DNA of 5,042 bases from JBEINZ01 sp040377825 (GTDB lineage: Bacteria > Pseudomonadota > Alphaproteobacteria > Rhizobiales > Ancalomicrobiaceae). The stretch covers positions 1 to 5,042 of the forward strand of contig JBEINZ010000222.1 in NCBI GenBank assembly GCA_040377825.1, given 5' to 3'. Numbering within the stretch: the stretch's first letter is position 1; every line of letters begins with the position of its first letter. Of this stretch, positions 1 to 4,502 are shown piece after piece. Under the pieces are notes generated by a model. That model was not told where the DNA came from, ran no database searches, and saw only the letters and a list, made by a program, of their open reading frames with translations. Made by a program: the position numbers and the translations under genes.

Positions 1-172
1 AGGGAAGTCGTATCGGAAAAAATATCGTCATCGTCAGCGATGTACCCACGCGCACGAACCGCCATTTCCTCAAGGCGTCGCTTCAGAATGTCATTTTCGT
101 TTTGCAGTCTTTGAAACGCGTCTGCATCCAGTCCCTTGACTCGTCTTCAGCTCGACTGAATTTGCGAGACAT
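1..172 (-). CDS. partial hypothetical protein, N-terminal coiled coil, start/frame unresolved
   Basis: I do not recognise this gene. On the minus strand a frame stays open from base 146 to the left edge. It reads as a hydrophilic, helix-prone segment containing RLQNENDILKRRLEE, with hydrophobic residues at 7-residue spacing (L, L, M), then ARGYIADDDDIF. This looks like real protein rather than a shadow. The frame has no good start: it is closed upstream by a TGA at 147-149, and its first in-frame ATG is at 63-65. An ATG at 170-172 opens another frame (MSRKFSRAEDESR...) that ends at a TGA at 86-88. Joining the two with one lost base somewhere in 88-149 gives a coherent N-terminus. So this may be a frameshifted gene, a sequencing error, or a gene with an unusual start. 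No Shine-Dalgarno sequence precedes base 172. The C-terminus lies outside the window. Confidence 0.4.
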
Positions 173-253
173 CTTGCTGGGAGAGACGATGAAGGCAATC
201 ATTAGGTTCATTTCGATGAATATAATTTTGCGTTGTACGTTTTTCGGCAACGG

Positions 254-265
254 CCCAACGTTGGG
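254..265. repeat. 12-bp perfect palindrome CCCAACGTTGGG
   Basis: The sequence CCCAACGTTGGG is a perfect palindrome with no spacer. Such sites are usually protein-binding sites rather than RNA hairpins, because there is no loop. It sits four bases from the hairpin at 270-293, within the gap between pcuC and the left-edge gene. Its role is unknown. Confidence 0.4.
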
Positions 266-266
266 G

Positions 267-293
267 AAACCCGCGCCGACTAAGCAGCGCGGG
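267..293 (-). terminator. weak intrinsic terminator candidate after the copper genes
   Basis: The arms CCCGCGC (270-276) and GCGCGGG (287-293) pair perfectly over 7 GC pairs around a 10-base loop. Read on the minus strand, the direction of the copper genes, the stem is followed by only three Ts (269-267) and then by C. The position, about 110 bases past the pcuC stop, suits a terminator, but the short T tract makes it weak. It could instead be a Rho-assisted end or a structural element. Confidence 0.3.
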
Positions 294-399
294 CCAGATC
301 GATTACTTGAGTTATAGCGTCAAATGAGCCCACTCAATGCATTTTCGAAGGCATTCGGATTTGAGCATCATCGAAATCGTACGCTGAAAACGAACGCCA

Positions 400-888
400 T
401 CACGGAGTTTTGTGTTCGTGCTCGGCTGGGGCGATAGAACCAATTGGCTCAACCTTAAACTCAACTTCGATCATACCCGCCTTTTCGAACACCAAAGTGC
501 CTTTAACGGGAGTGCCAACCTTGATTGGTGCTTTCAGACCGATAAACATGACGTGAAAACTGCCCGGCTTGAGGATCACCTCGCCGCTCGGCGGGATCTC
601 GAGACCTTTCGGGACAGCCTGCATCGTCATGACGCCGTTGGTTACCGACATTTCATGTATTTCAAACTTTGCGGCGAGTTCGACGCTCCCGCCGGTTAGT
701 CGGTCTGCTACGGTCCCCGTATTAGACAATTTCAGGTAAGCGCCGCCGGTTGACGCCCCGGGCGGGGTCGCTCGTGTCCAGGGGTGGCCAATGGTGATTG
801 AGCCGAGCTTGTATTCGTGGGCAAGCGCCAGATTGGGCGTGAATGTGCCGAGCATCAGCCCAAAGGCGAGCGTTGAGATACGAAACAT
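400..888 (-). CDS. pcuC: periplasmic copper chaperone PCu(A)C (PcuC)
   Basis: This is a 162-residue PCu(A)C (DUF461) protein. Members bind Cu(I) in the periplasm and deliver it to the CuA or CuB sites of cytochrome oxidases, often with Sco/PrrC proteins. An N-terminal signal peptide (MFRISTLAF..., hydrophobic core, ALA cleavage motif) ends near residue 23. The cupredoxin-like domain fills the rest. The copper-binding pattern is visible as H78-x10-M89-x22-H112-x-M114, with M80 and M87 also nearby, and GLEIPPSGEVILKPG is typical of the family. The mature protein would begin with His24 and ends with an HEH tail, both possible extra ligands. The frame is open further upstream to an ATG at 942, but the start at 888 is chosen because AGGAG at 896-900 lies 7 bases upstream and the signal peptide then begins correctly. 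The gene lies 72 bases after the DUF2946 gene, probably in one transcript. The resemblance to Bradyrhizobium PcuC is a family-level inference. Confidence 0.93.
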   Translation of the reverse strand: MFRISTLAFGLMLGTFTPNLALAHEYKLGSITIGHPWTRATPPGASTGGAYLKLSNTGTVADRLTGGSVELAAKFEIHEMSVTNGVMTMQAVPKGLEIPPSGEVILKPGSFHVMFIGLKAPIKVGTPVKGTLVFEKAGMIEVEFKVEPIGSIAPAEHEHKTP

Positions 889-895
889 GAGTAAG

Positions 896-900
896 CTCCT
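896..900 (-). promoter_or_regulatory. ribosome binding site of pcuC (AGGAG)
   Basis: On the minus strand AGGAG stands 7 bases before the ATG at 886-888. This fixes the pcuC start there and excludes the in-frame ATG at 942, whose extra 18 residues are Arg/His-rich and would bury the signal peptide. Confidence 0.8.
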
Positions 901-960
901 TGGATAGGGATGTGAATGAGCCCGCGCACGCCGTCGGGCCAAATTGCAGGTGAGTTAGTG

Positions 961-1350
961 TTAACCGAATACGCTCCTGGGCGGGCCACGCGACACGGGT
1001 GAATGAATGGGCGGCAACTTGCACAGATCGGAAATGGCACCCTCGGCCTCGATCGCAGCCGCCGACACATTGAACAAAGGTCTGGGCGATGCAGGCAAAA
1101 GTCCGCCGGCCTTTATCGGCAAGCAGCCGTCGCAGTGACGATGGCTCCCCTGTTCCGCTGGGTCATCTCCCGATTGACAGATGACCGGCTGATCCACACC
1201 CGGCAACGCATAGGCGGCGTTGACGCTGCGGAGCTCGCCGCCCTGGGCCGTGATCCCGGGCGTCGTGACGCCGAGCCAAAGCGTCGCTATCGCGTAGAGC
1301 GCGGCGATCCAAATCGTCGTTGAGTTCGACCGAAAGCGGAACATGACCAT
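961..1350 (-). CDS. DUF2946 family protein, small Cys/His exported or membrane-anchored protein
   Basis: This 129-residue protein matches the layout of DUF2946, a family of unknown function commonly found beside copper uptake genes. Residues 12-30 form one hydrophobic segment, an uncleaved anchor or signal peptide (possible site around ITAQ, 33-36). A cysteine follows at VIC58, then a spacer and the cluster H70-R-H72-C73-x-x-C76, the family's hallmark potential metal site. The C-terminus has the usual short Pro/Arg tail (RGPP, 121-124). An additional Cys110 is present. The start is uncertain: ATG at 1350 or 1344, neither with a clear Shine-Dalgarno sequence; an upstream in-frame stop at 1378-1380 excludes longer forms. 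The gene is upstream of pcuC on the same strand, so the two likely share a transcript and a copper-related job. A direct role in metal binding is inference. Confidence 0.78.
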   Translation of the reverse strand: MVMFRFRSNSTTIWIAALYAIATLWLGVTTPGITAQGGELRSVNAAYALPGVDQPVICQSGDDPAEQGSHRHCDGCLPIKAGGLLPASPRPLFNVSAAAIEAEGAISDLCKLPPIHSPVSRGPPRSVFG

Positions 1351-1380
1351 GAACTTGGACGCGGCACACCGACTTTGTCA

Positions 1381-1402
1381 ATTATGCGCGAGGTCGCGAG
1401 GT
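1381..1402 (-). promoter_or_regulatory. possible promoter of the copper pair with tandem 8-bp repeat
   Basis: On the minus strand CATAAT (1386-1381) matches five of six bases of a sigma-70 -10 box, about 30 bases before the DUF2946 start. Directly upstream two head-to-tail copies of ACCTCGCG (1402-1387) occupy the space up to the -35 region. No good -35 hexamer is present, which fits either an activated promoter or a chance match. The repeat could be the site of an activator or repressor; no copper regulator is identifiable from it. Confidence 0.3.
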
Positions 1403-1415
1403 TCCTCTCCGAACC
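1400..1415. repeat. inverted repeat GGTTC-N6-GAACC
   Basis: The arms GGTTC (1400-1404) and GAACC (1411-1415) are perfect 5-base inverted copies around a 6-base spacer, so their centres are about one helical turn apart. It overlaps the outer end of the tandem 8-mers upstream of the DUF2946 gene. It may be an operator half of that promoter; the arms are short, so chance is possible. Confidence 0.25.
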
Positions 1416-1443
1416 GAGCAAAGGGAGCGAAGCTAAATCGTGA

Positions 1444-1453
1444 TAACCGGTTA
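1444..1453. repeat. 10-bp palindrome TAACCGGTTA
   Basis: This perfect palindrome lies near the middle of the divergent intergenic region, about 94 bases from the DUF2946 start and 203 from the binding-protein start. It may be a regulator site for either direction. The sequence alone does not name the regulator. Confidence 0.3.
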
Positions 1454-1488
1454 CGGCACGGTCTCTCCACTAAGCAATTGCTCAGAAT

Positions 1489-1504
1489 TTCGGCAAATGC
1501 CGAA
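1489..1504. promoter_or_regulatory. operator-like inverted repeat TTCGGCA-AA-TGCCGAA
   Basis: Two perfect 7-base arms are separated by only two bases, giving a 16-bp dyad typical of a dimeric regulator site rather than an RNA hairpin. Its centre lies about 54 bases upstream of the -24 GG of the sigma-54 promoter candidate and about 78 bases upstream of the expected transcription start. That is a usual place for an enhancer-binding protein. It is not the NtrC consensus (GCAC-N7-GTGC) nor the NifA consensus (TGT-N10-ACA). The assignment to the ABC operon is inference. Confidence 0.45.
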
Positions 1505-1548
1505 TACCGGGTTCAACCAGGATAAGGATATCGCGAGCCTCGACGATG

Positions 1549-1564
1549 CGGCACGCAGCTTGCT
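1549..1564 (+). promoter_or_regulatory. sigma-54 (-24/-12) promoter candidate for the ABC transporter
   Basis: The sequence CGGCAC-N5-TTGCT differs from the RpoN consensus TGGCAC-N5-TTGC(A/T) only at its first base. The invariant GG (1550-1551) and GC (1562-1563) are separated by exactly 10 bases, as RpoN requires. Transcription would start near 1574-1576, giving a leader of about 80 bases before the ATG at 1656. No convincing sigma-70 promoter was found between 1505 and 1655. Sigma-54 promoters need an upstream activator; the dyad at 1489-1504 is a candidate site. Confidence 0.55.
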
Positions 1565-1641
1565 TGGACCGCCAGTTGTCAGCGTCGCCCCGTCAGGTCG
1601 GTGTCCTTAACCGTCACCAAACGAGTCGGCATTCCATTTTC

Positions 1642-1647
1642 TTGGAG
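1642..1647 (+). promoter_or_regulatory. ribosome binding site of the binding-protein gene (TTGGAG)
   Basis: GGAG at 1644-1647 stands 8 bases before the ATG at 1656. This supports the long form of the binding protein with its unusually extended N-terminal region, rather than the internal ATG codon for Met33. Confidence 0.65.
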
Positions 1648-1655
1648 CACTTCAG

Positions 1656-2750
1656 ATGTTCAACGTCTCTCGCCAGTCCGCCTTAGCTCTCGCGGCGGCG
1701 CGTCTTGCGCGGCTCGCAAGCGATCTCCGCCGCGTAATCCCAGCCGCCGTCATGGCAACTGGTGCCATCGTCCTTGCCACACCGTTCGCGCCCGCCTCAG
1801 CCCAAACCGCTGTCCGCTTCACGTTGGACTGGCGCTTCGAGGGTCCCTCCGCGCCGTTCCTGTTCGCGCTGGAGAAGGGATACTTCAAGGCCGAGGGTCT
1901 CGACGTCACCATCGACACTGGCAACGGCTCGCGCGAGGCGATCCCGCGCGTGGCGTCGGGTACGTACGACCTCGGATTCGGCGACGTGAACTCGCTCGTG
2001 CGCTTCCGCGACGAAAATCCCGGCGTCGACGTCAAGGCAGTCCTGATGGTCTATGACCGGCCTCCCTTCGCCATCATCGGGCGCAAGAGCCGCGGCATCA
2101 CCAAGGAGATCTCGAGCCTGACCGGCAAGACCTTCGGCGCGCCGGCTCCGGACGCGGCCTGGGCGCAATGGCCGATCTTCAAGGCGGTCAACAAGATCGA
2201 CGACTCCACCATGTCGTTCAAGAATGTCGGCTTCCCGGTCCGCGAGCCAATGCTGGCGCAGGGCGAGGTCGACGCAGTCTTCGGCTTCTCGATGTCGTCC
2301 TATATCAATCTGAAATCGCGTGGCACGCCGGAGAGCGACATTGTTGTGATGCTCATGGGCGATTACGGCGTCGAGCTCTACGGCAACGTGATCATGGTTT
2401 CGCCGAAGTTCGCGGCCGAGAAGCCTGCTGCGGTGAAAGGCTTCGTTAGTGCGCTGATCAAGGGCATGCGCGACGCGATCGCCGACCCGGCCGCCGGCGT
2501 CGATCTTGTATTGAAGCGCAACGACGTGGCCAAGAAGGACGTCGAACTCGAGCGCCTTAACATGACGCTCTCGCAGAACATCCTCACGCCCTGGGTCAAG
2601 GCCAACGGTTTCGGTGGCATCGACAAGGCGCGCTTCAAGGTCGCGCTCGATCAGATCGCGCTGACCGGCGCGATGAAGACGCAGCAGAAGGTCGAAGACG
2701 TGTTCACCGATGTTTATCTGCCGGCCGCGGCGGCCCGGAAGCTGAATTAA
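1656..2750 (+). CDS. ABC transporter periplasmic substrate-binding protein, NMT1/THI5-like (SsuA/TauA class)
   Basis: This 364-residue protein captures the substrate in the periplasm for the ATPase and permease encoded downstream. The mature N-terminus shows the class pattern: FTLDW (54-58), LEKGYFKAEGLDVTI around 72-86 and then GNGS, which in this fold contributes to ligand binding. The repeated lobe (around 146-250) includes GITKEISSLTGKTFG and NVGFP. The LDW tryptophan and the following segment recall THI5/ThiY-type pyrimidine binders more than SsuA or NrtA, but this is a weak hint and the substrate is open. The signal region is long: about 26 residues ending in RR (25-26) precede the hydrophobic core, with ASA cleavage near residue 49; a Tat-like signal is possible but the motif is poor. 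Codon use is strongly GC-ending, more so than in the ATPase and permease genes, suggesting high expression. It heads the operon, preceded by a sigma-54 candidate promoter and followed by a strong hairpin. Confidence 0.9.
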   Translation: MFNVSRQSALALAAARLARLASDLRRVIPAAVMATGAIVLATPFAPASAQTAVRFTLDWRFEGPSAPFLFALEKGYFKAEGLDVTIDTGNGSREAIPRVASGTYDLGFGDVNSLVRFRDENPGVDVKAVLMVYDRPPFAIIGRKSRGITKEISSLTGKTFGAPAPDAAWAQWPIFKAVNKIDDSTMSFKNVGFPVREPMLAQGEVDAVFGFSMSSYINLKSRGTPESDIVVMLMGDYGVELYGNVIMVSPKFAAEKPAAVKGFVSALIKGMRDAIADPAAGVDLVLKRNDVAKKDVELERLNMTLSQNILTPWVKANGFGGIDKARFKVALDQIALTGAMKTQQKVEDVFTDVYLPAAAARKLN

Positions 2751-2804
2751 GCCGAAGCTTGCTCGATCGATGGCATCGCGTCGTCGATAGAGCTTTCGCA
2801 CCTC

Positions 2805-2831
2805 TCCGCCGGATCGCTTCGATCCGGCGGA
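2805..2831 (+). repeat. strong intercistronic hairpin after the binding-protein gene
   Basis: The arms TCCGCCGGATCG (2805-2816) and CGATCCGGCGGA (2820-2831) form a perfect 12-bp stem with the 3-base loop CTT. No T tract follows, so it is not a classic terminator. It sits in the 108-base gap between binding protein and ATPase. In other importers such hairpins block 3' exonucleases and keep the binding-protein message more abundant than the distal genes; that role here is inference. Partial termination is the alternative. Confidence 0.7.
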
Positions 2832-2844
2832 TCAACCCTGCGAT

Positions 2845-2857
2845 CGGAGCCGCTCCG
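2845..2857 (+). promoter_or_regulatory. Shine-Dalgarno of the ATPase gene inside a small inverted repeat
   Basis: CGGAG (2845-2849) lies 9 bases before the GTG start at 2859 and is the only good ribosome binding site there, so it supports that start. The same bases are one arm of CGGAGC-C-GCTCCG, which can fold as a 5-bp stem with a 3-base loop and would hide the site. Translation of the ATPase may therefore be kept low. Confidence 0.45.
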
Positions 2858-2858
2858 C

Positions 2859-3647
2859 GTGAATAAGTTCGTCGATCTGCAGCACGTGACGCATATCTAT
2901 CCCGGTTCCGAAGACGGCATTCCGGCCGTGGAAGACCTGTCGATCCGCGTTGACGAGGGTGAGTTCGTCGCGGTTGTCGGCCCGTCGGGCTGCGGCAAGT
3001 CGACCCTCATGAAACTTGCCACGGGCCTACAGTTTCCCAAAGACGGGACGGTCCTCGTTGCAGGCAAGCATGTTCAATCGCCGGTGAAGCTTGCGGGCAT
3101 GGCCTTCCAGAATCCCACAATGCTGCCATGGCGGACGACGCTGGAAAACCTGCTTCTGCCGCTCGAGATCGTCCAACCGCATCGCAACCGAATGCGCCGG
3201 CATAAAGCCGAGTACGTTGCCAAGGCAGAGGCGCTGCTTGAACAGGTTGGACTAAAGGGTCAGGGCTCGAAATACCCATGGCAGCTATCGGGAGGCATGC
3301 AACAGCGTGCCTCGCTTTGCCGCGCCTTAATCCATGGGCCAAGGCTTCTCATGCTTGACGAACCCTTCGGAGCGCTCGATGCCTTTACGCGTGAAGAGCT
3401 CTGGTGCGTCATTAGGGACTTACACGCCGTCCAGAAGTTTACAGTGATCCTTGTCACGCACGATCTGCGCGAAGCGACATTCCTCGCGGACCGTATCTTC
3501 TGCATGAGCAGCCGACCCGGCCGGATCATCGCCGAACGTGTCGTTGAGCTGCCCCGGCCGCGCGACATCGAAGTTACCTTCACCAAGGACTTCACCGCGA
3601 TCGTCCACGAATTGCGCGGCAGGATCGCTGAAGCACGCGCTGCATGA
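2859..3647 (+). CDS. ABC transporter ATP-binding protein, SsuB/TauB/NrtD class
   Basis: This 262-residue cytoplasmic ATPase powers import by the adjacent permease. All catalytic motifs are intact: Walker A GPSGCGKST (41-49), Q-loop Gln84 in MAFQNPTMLPW, signature LSGGMQQR (143-150), Walker B LLMLDEP (163-169) with catalytic Glu168, D-loop GALD (171-174) and switch His201 in VTHD. FGALDAFTREELW and the C-terminal pattern SSRPGRI (217-223) are typical of the nitrate/sulfonate/taurine subgroup. The length is normal for the family. The start is a GTG at 2859, chosen because CGGAG lies 9 bases upstream and no upstream ATG fits. The gene stands 108 bases after the binding-protein stop and 51 bases before the permease. 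Its codon use is less GC3-biased than that of the binding protein. Confidence 0.93.
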   Translation: MNKFVDLQHVTHIYPGSEDGIPAVEDLSIRVDEGEFVAVVGPSGCGKSTLMKLATGLQFPKDGTVLVAGKHVQSPVKLAGMAFQNPTMLPWRTTLENLLLPLEIVQPHRNRMRRHKAEYVAKAEALLEQVGLKGQGSKYPWQLSGGMQQRASLCRALIHGPRLLMLDEPFGALDAFTREELWCVIRDLHAVQKFTVILVTHDLREATFLADRIFCMSSRPGRIIAERVVELPRPRDIEVTFTKDFTAIVHELRGRIAEARAA

Positions 3648-3698
3648 CCCGCGCACCGTCGCCCTACCGATAATCTCGCAACACGATCGGATCCAAAC

Positions 3699-4472
3699 AT
3701 GGCCGTCTCAAAACGTCAGCTCACCGCGGCGCCCTGGGTCTTTACGATCGGCTTTTTCGTGTTGTGGGAACTTGCCTGCCGGCTCCTCGGTGTGTCCAGT
3801 TACGTTCTCCCTTCGCCCTGGCTCATCGGCCAGGCGCTTTGGGAATTTCGATCCCAGTTGGCCTATCATTCGTTCCATACGCTGTGGATGACGATGTTCG
3901 GCTTTGCGCTGGCGGTGGTTTTTGGGCTGGTGCTTGGAATGGCGCTCGGCGCGTCCCGCTATGTCCATGCCGGCACCTATCCGCTCCTGGTCGGCTTCAA
4001 TGCGATCCCTAAGGTTGCCGTCGTGCCGATCCTGGTCATCTGGTTTGGTGTCGGCTGGGTGCCGGCGGTCCTCACCGCATTCCTGATCTCGTTCTTCCCG
4101 ATTGTTGTGAATGTCGCGACGGGCCTGGCCACGATCGAACCCGAAACGGAAGATGTCTTGCGCGCCCTCGGTGCATCGAAGAGCGATATCATCATCAAAG
4201 TCGGAATTCCGCGCGCCATGCCGTACTTCTTCGGCTCCCTGAAGGTCGCCGTGACGCTTGCTTACGTCGGCTCCGTCATTGCCGAATACAATTCATCGAA
4301 TGCCGGCATCGGCAACCTCATGGCGCGCGCCAGTGCGGATTTCAACGTCCCGCTCCTCTTCGCGGCGCTGATGGCGCTCGCCGTCCTCGGCGTCGTTATC
4401 TACGCGTTGATGGTCTTGATCGAACGGCGGACCACAGGCTGGGCTCAACGGTCGCAGTTCGCGACCGCGTGA
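3699..4472 (+). CDS. ABC transporter permease, SsuC/TauC class (BPD_transp_1)
   Basis: This 257-residue inner-membrane protein forms the channel of the importer. Only one permease gene is present, so it presumably works as a homodimer. Hydrophobic stretches near 13-31, 66-86, 94-113, 117-140, 183-197 and 218-241 suggest six membrane helices. The cytoplasmic EAA loop that docks the ATPase is clear: E151-DVLRALGASKSDII followed by VGIPRAMPYF (about 151-177). NAIPKVAVVPILVIWFG (101-117) is highly typical of the SsuC/TauC/NrtB permeases. The start ATG has only a modest GGA (3689-3691) 7 bases upstream, but the length and first helix fit. It is the last gene of the operon; the convergent minus-strand gene ends 30 bases away. 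Confidence 0.93.
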   Translation: MAVSKRQLTAAPWVFTIGFFVLWELACRLLGVSSYVLPSPWLIGQALWEFRSQLAYHSFHTLWMTMFGFALAVVFGLVLGMALGASRYVHAGTYPLLVGFNAIPKVAVVPILVIWFGVGWVPAVLTAFLISFFPIVVNVATGLATIEPETEDVLRALGASKSDIIIKVGIPRAMPYFFGSLKVAVTLAYVGSVIAEYNSSNAGIGNLMARASADFNVPLLFAALMALAVLGVVIYALMVLIERRTTGWAQRSQFATA

Positions 4473-4496
4473 GACTGAATCGCAGCACGTCTCATG
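4468..4496. terminator. possible bidirectional terminator hairpin between convergent genes
   Basis: The inverted repeat TGAGAC (4470-4475) and GTCTCA (4489-4494), extended by one G-T and one C-G pair, flanks a 13-base loop and begins within the permease stop codon. It sits exactly between two convergent genes, where a shared terminator is expected. There is no T tract on either strand and the loop is large, so the call is weak. Confidence 0.25.
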
Positions 4497-4502
4497 GCAT
4501 CA

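Larger units (their letters stand above)
173..399. other. intergenic region without a convincing gene
   Basis: This stretch separates the 3' end of the copper chaperone gene from the left-edge gene. It is visibly more AT-rich than the rest of the window, especially 190-245. It holds two adjacent inverted repeats, 254-265 and 270-293. A short plus-strand reading frame (189-317) follows a GGGAG at 179-183, but its C-terminal half has no protein-like character. I see no RNA gene. Confidence 0.5.
1351..1655. other. divergent intergenic control region
   Basis: These 305 bases lie between the divergently transcribed copper pair and ABC transporter genes and contain no convincing gene. They hold a -10-like box and tandem 8-mers next to the copper genes, three inverted repeats, and a sigma-54 promoter candidate next to the ABC genes. 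A short plus-strand frame at 1343-1525 has no protein-like features. No thiamine (TPP) or other riboswitch core was recognised. Confidence 0.6.

Noticed and set aside
221..226. Perfect TATAAT on the plus strand
   Set aside because: No -35 box at 16-18 bases and no convincing gene downstream; expected by chance in an AT-rich patch.
189..317. Small plus-strand protein of 42 residues with a GGGAG 5 bases before its ATG
   Set aside because: The N-terminus is mildly hydrophobic, but the second half looks like translated hairpin sequence and there is no supporting neighbour; too weak to call a gene.
412..699. Plus-strand reading frame opposite pcuC
   Set aside because: Lies entirely within the antisense of a well-supported gene and shows no family features.
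889..942. 18-residue N-terminal extension of pcuC starting at 942
   Set aside because: AGGAG lies just before the ATG at 888, and the extension would put an Arg/His-rich stretch in front of the signal peptide.
1003..1323. Plus-strand Arg-rich reading frame opposite the DUF2946 gene
   Set aside because: Composition is typical of an antisense shadow in GC-rich DNA; the minus strand has the family motif.
1343..1525. Plus-strand 60-codon reading frame in the divergent region
   Set aside because: No ribosome binding site or recognisable domain, and it overlaps the operator-like repeats and the DUF2946 start.
1505..1655. Thiamine riboswitch, suspected because the binding protein is THI5-like
   Set aside because: None of the conserved TPP riboswitch core (CUGAGA and ACCUGA-type segments) could be found in the leader.
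2761..2793. Imperfect inverted repeat GCTCGATCGA / TCGATAGAGC after the binding-protein stop
   Set aside because: Pairing is interrupted and much weaker than the adjacent 12-bp hairpin; probably chance in TCGA-rich sequence.
1797..2801. Long minus-strand reading frame (334 codons) opposite the binding-protein gene
   Set aside because: It is an antisense shadow of a GC3-rich gene; its translation is Arg/Asp/His-rich without domain features, while the plus strand encodes a clear binding protein.
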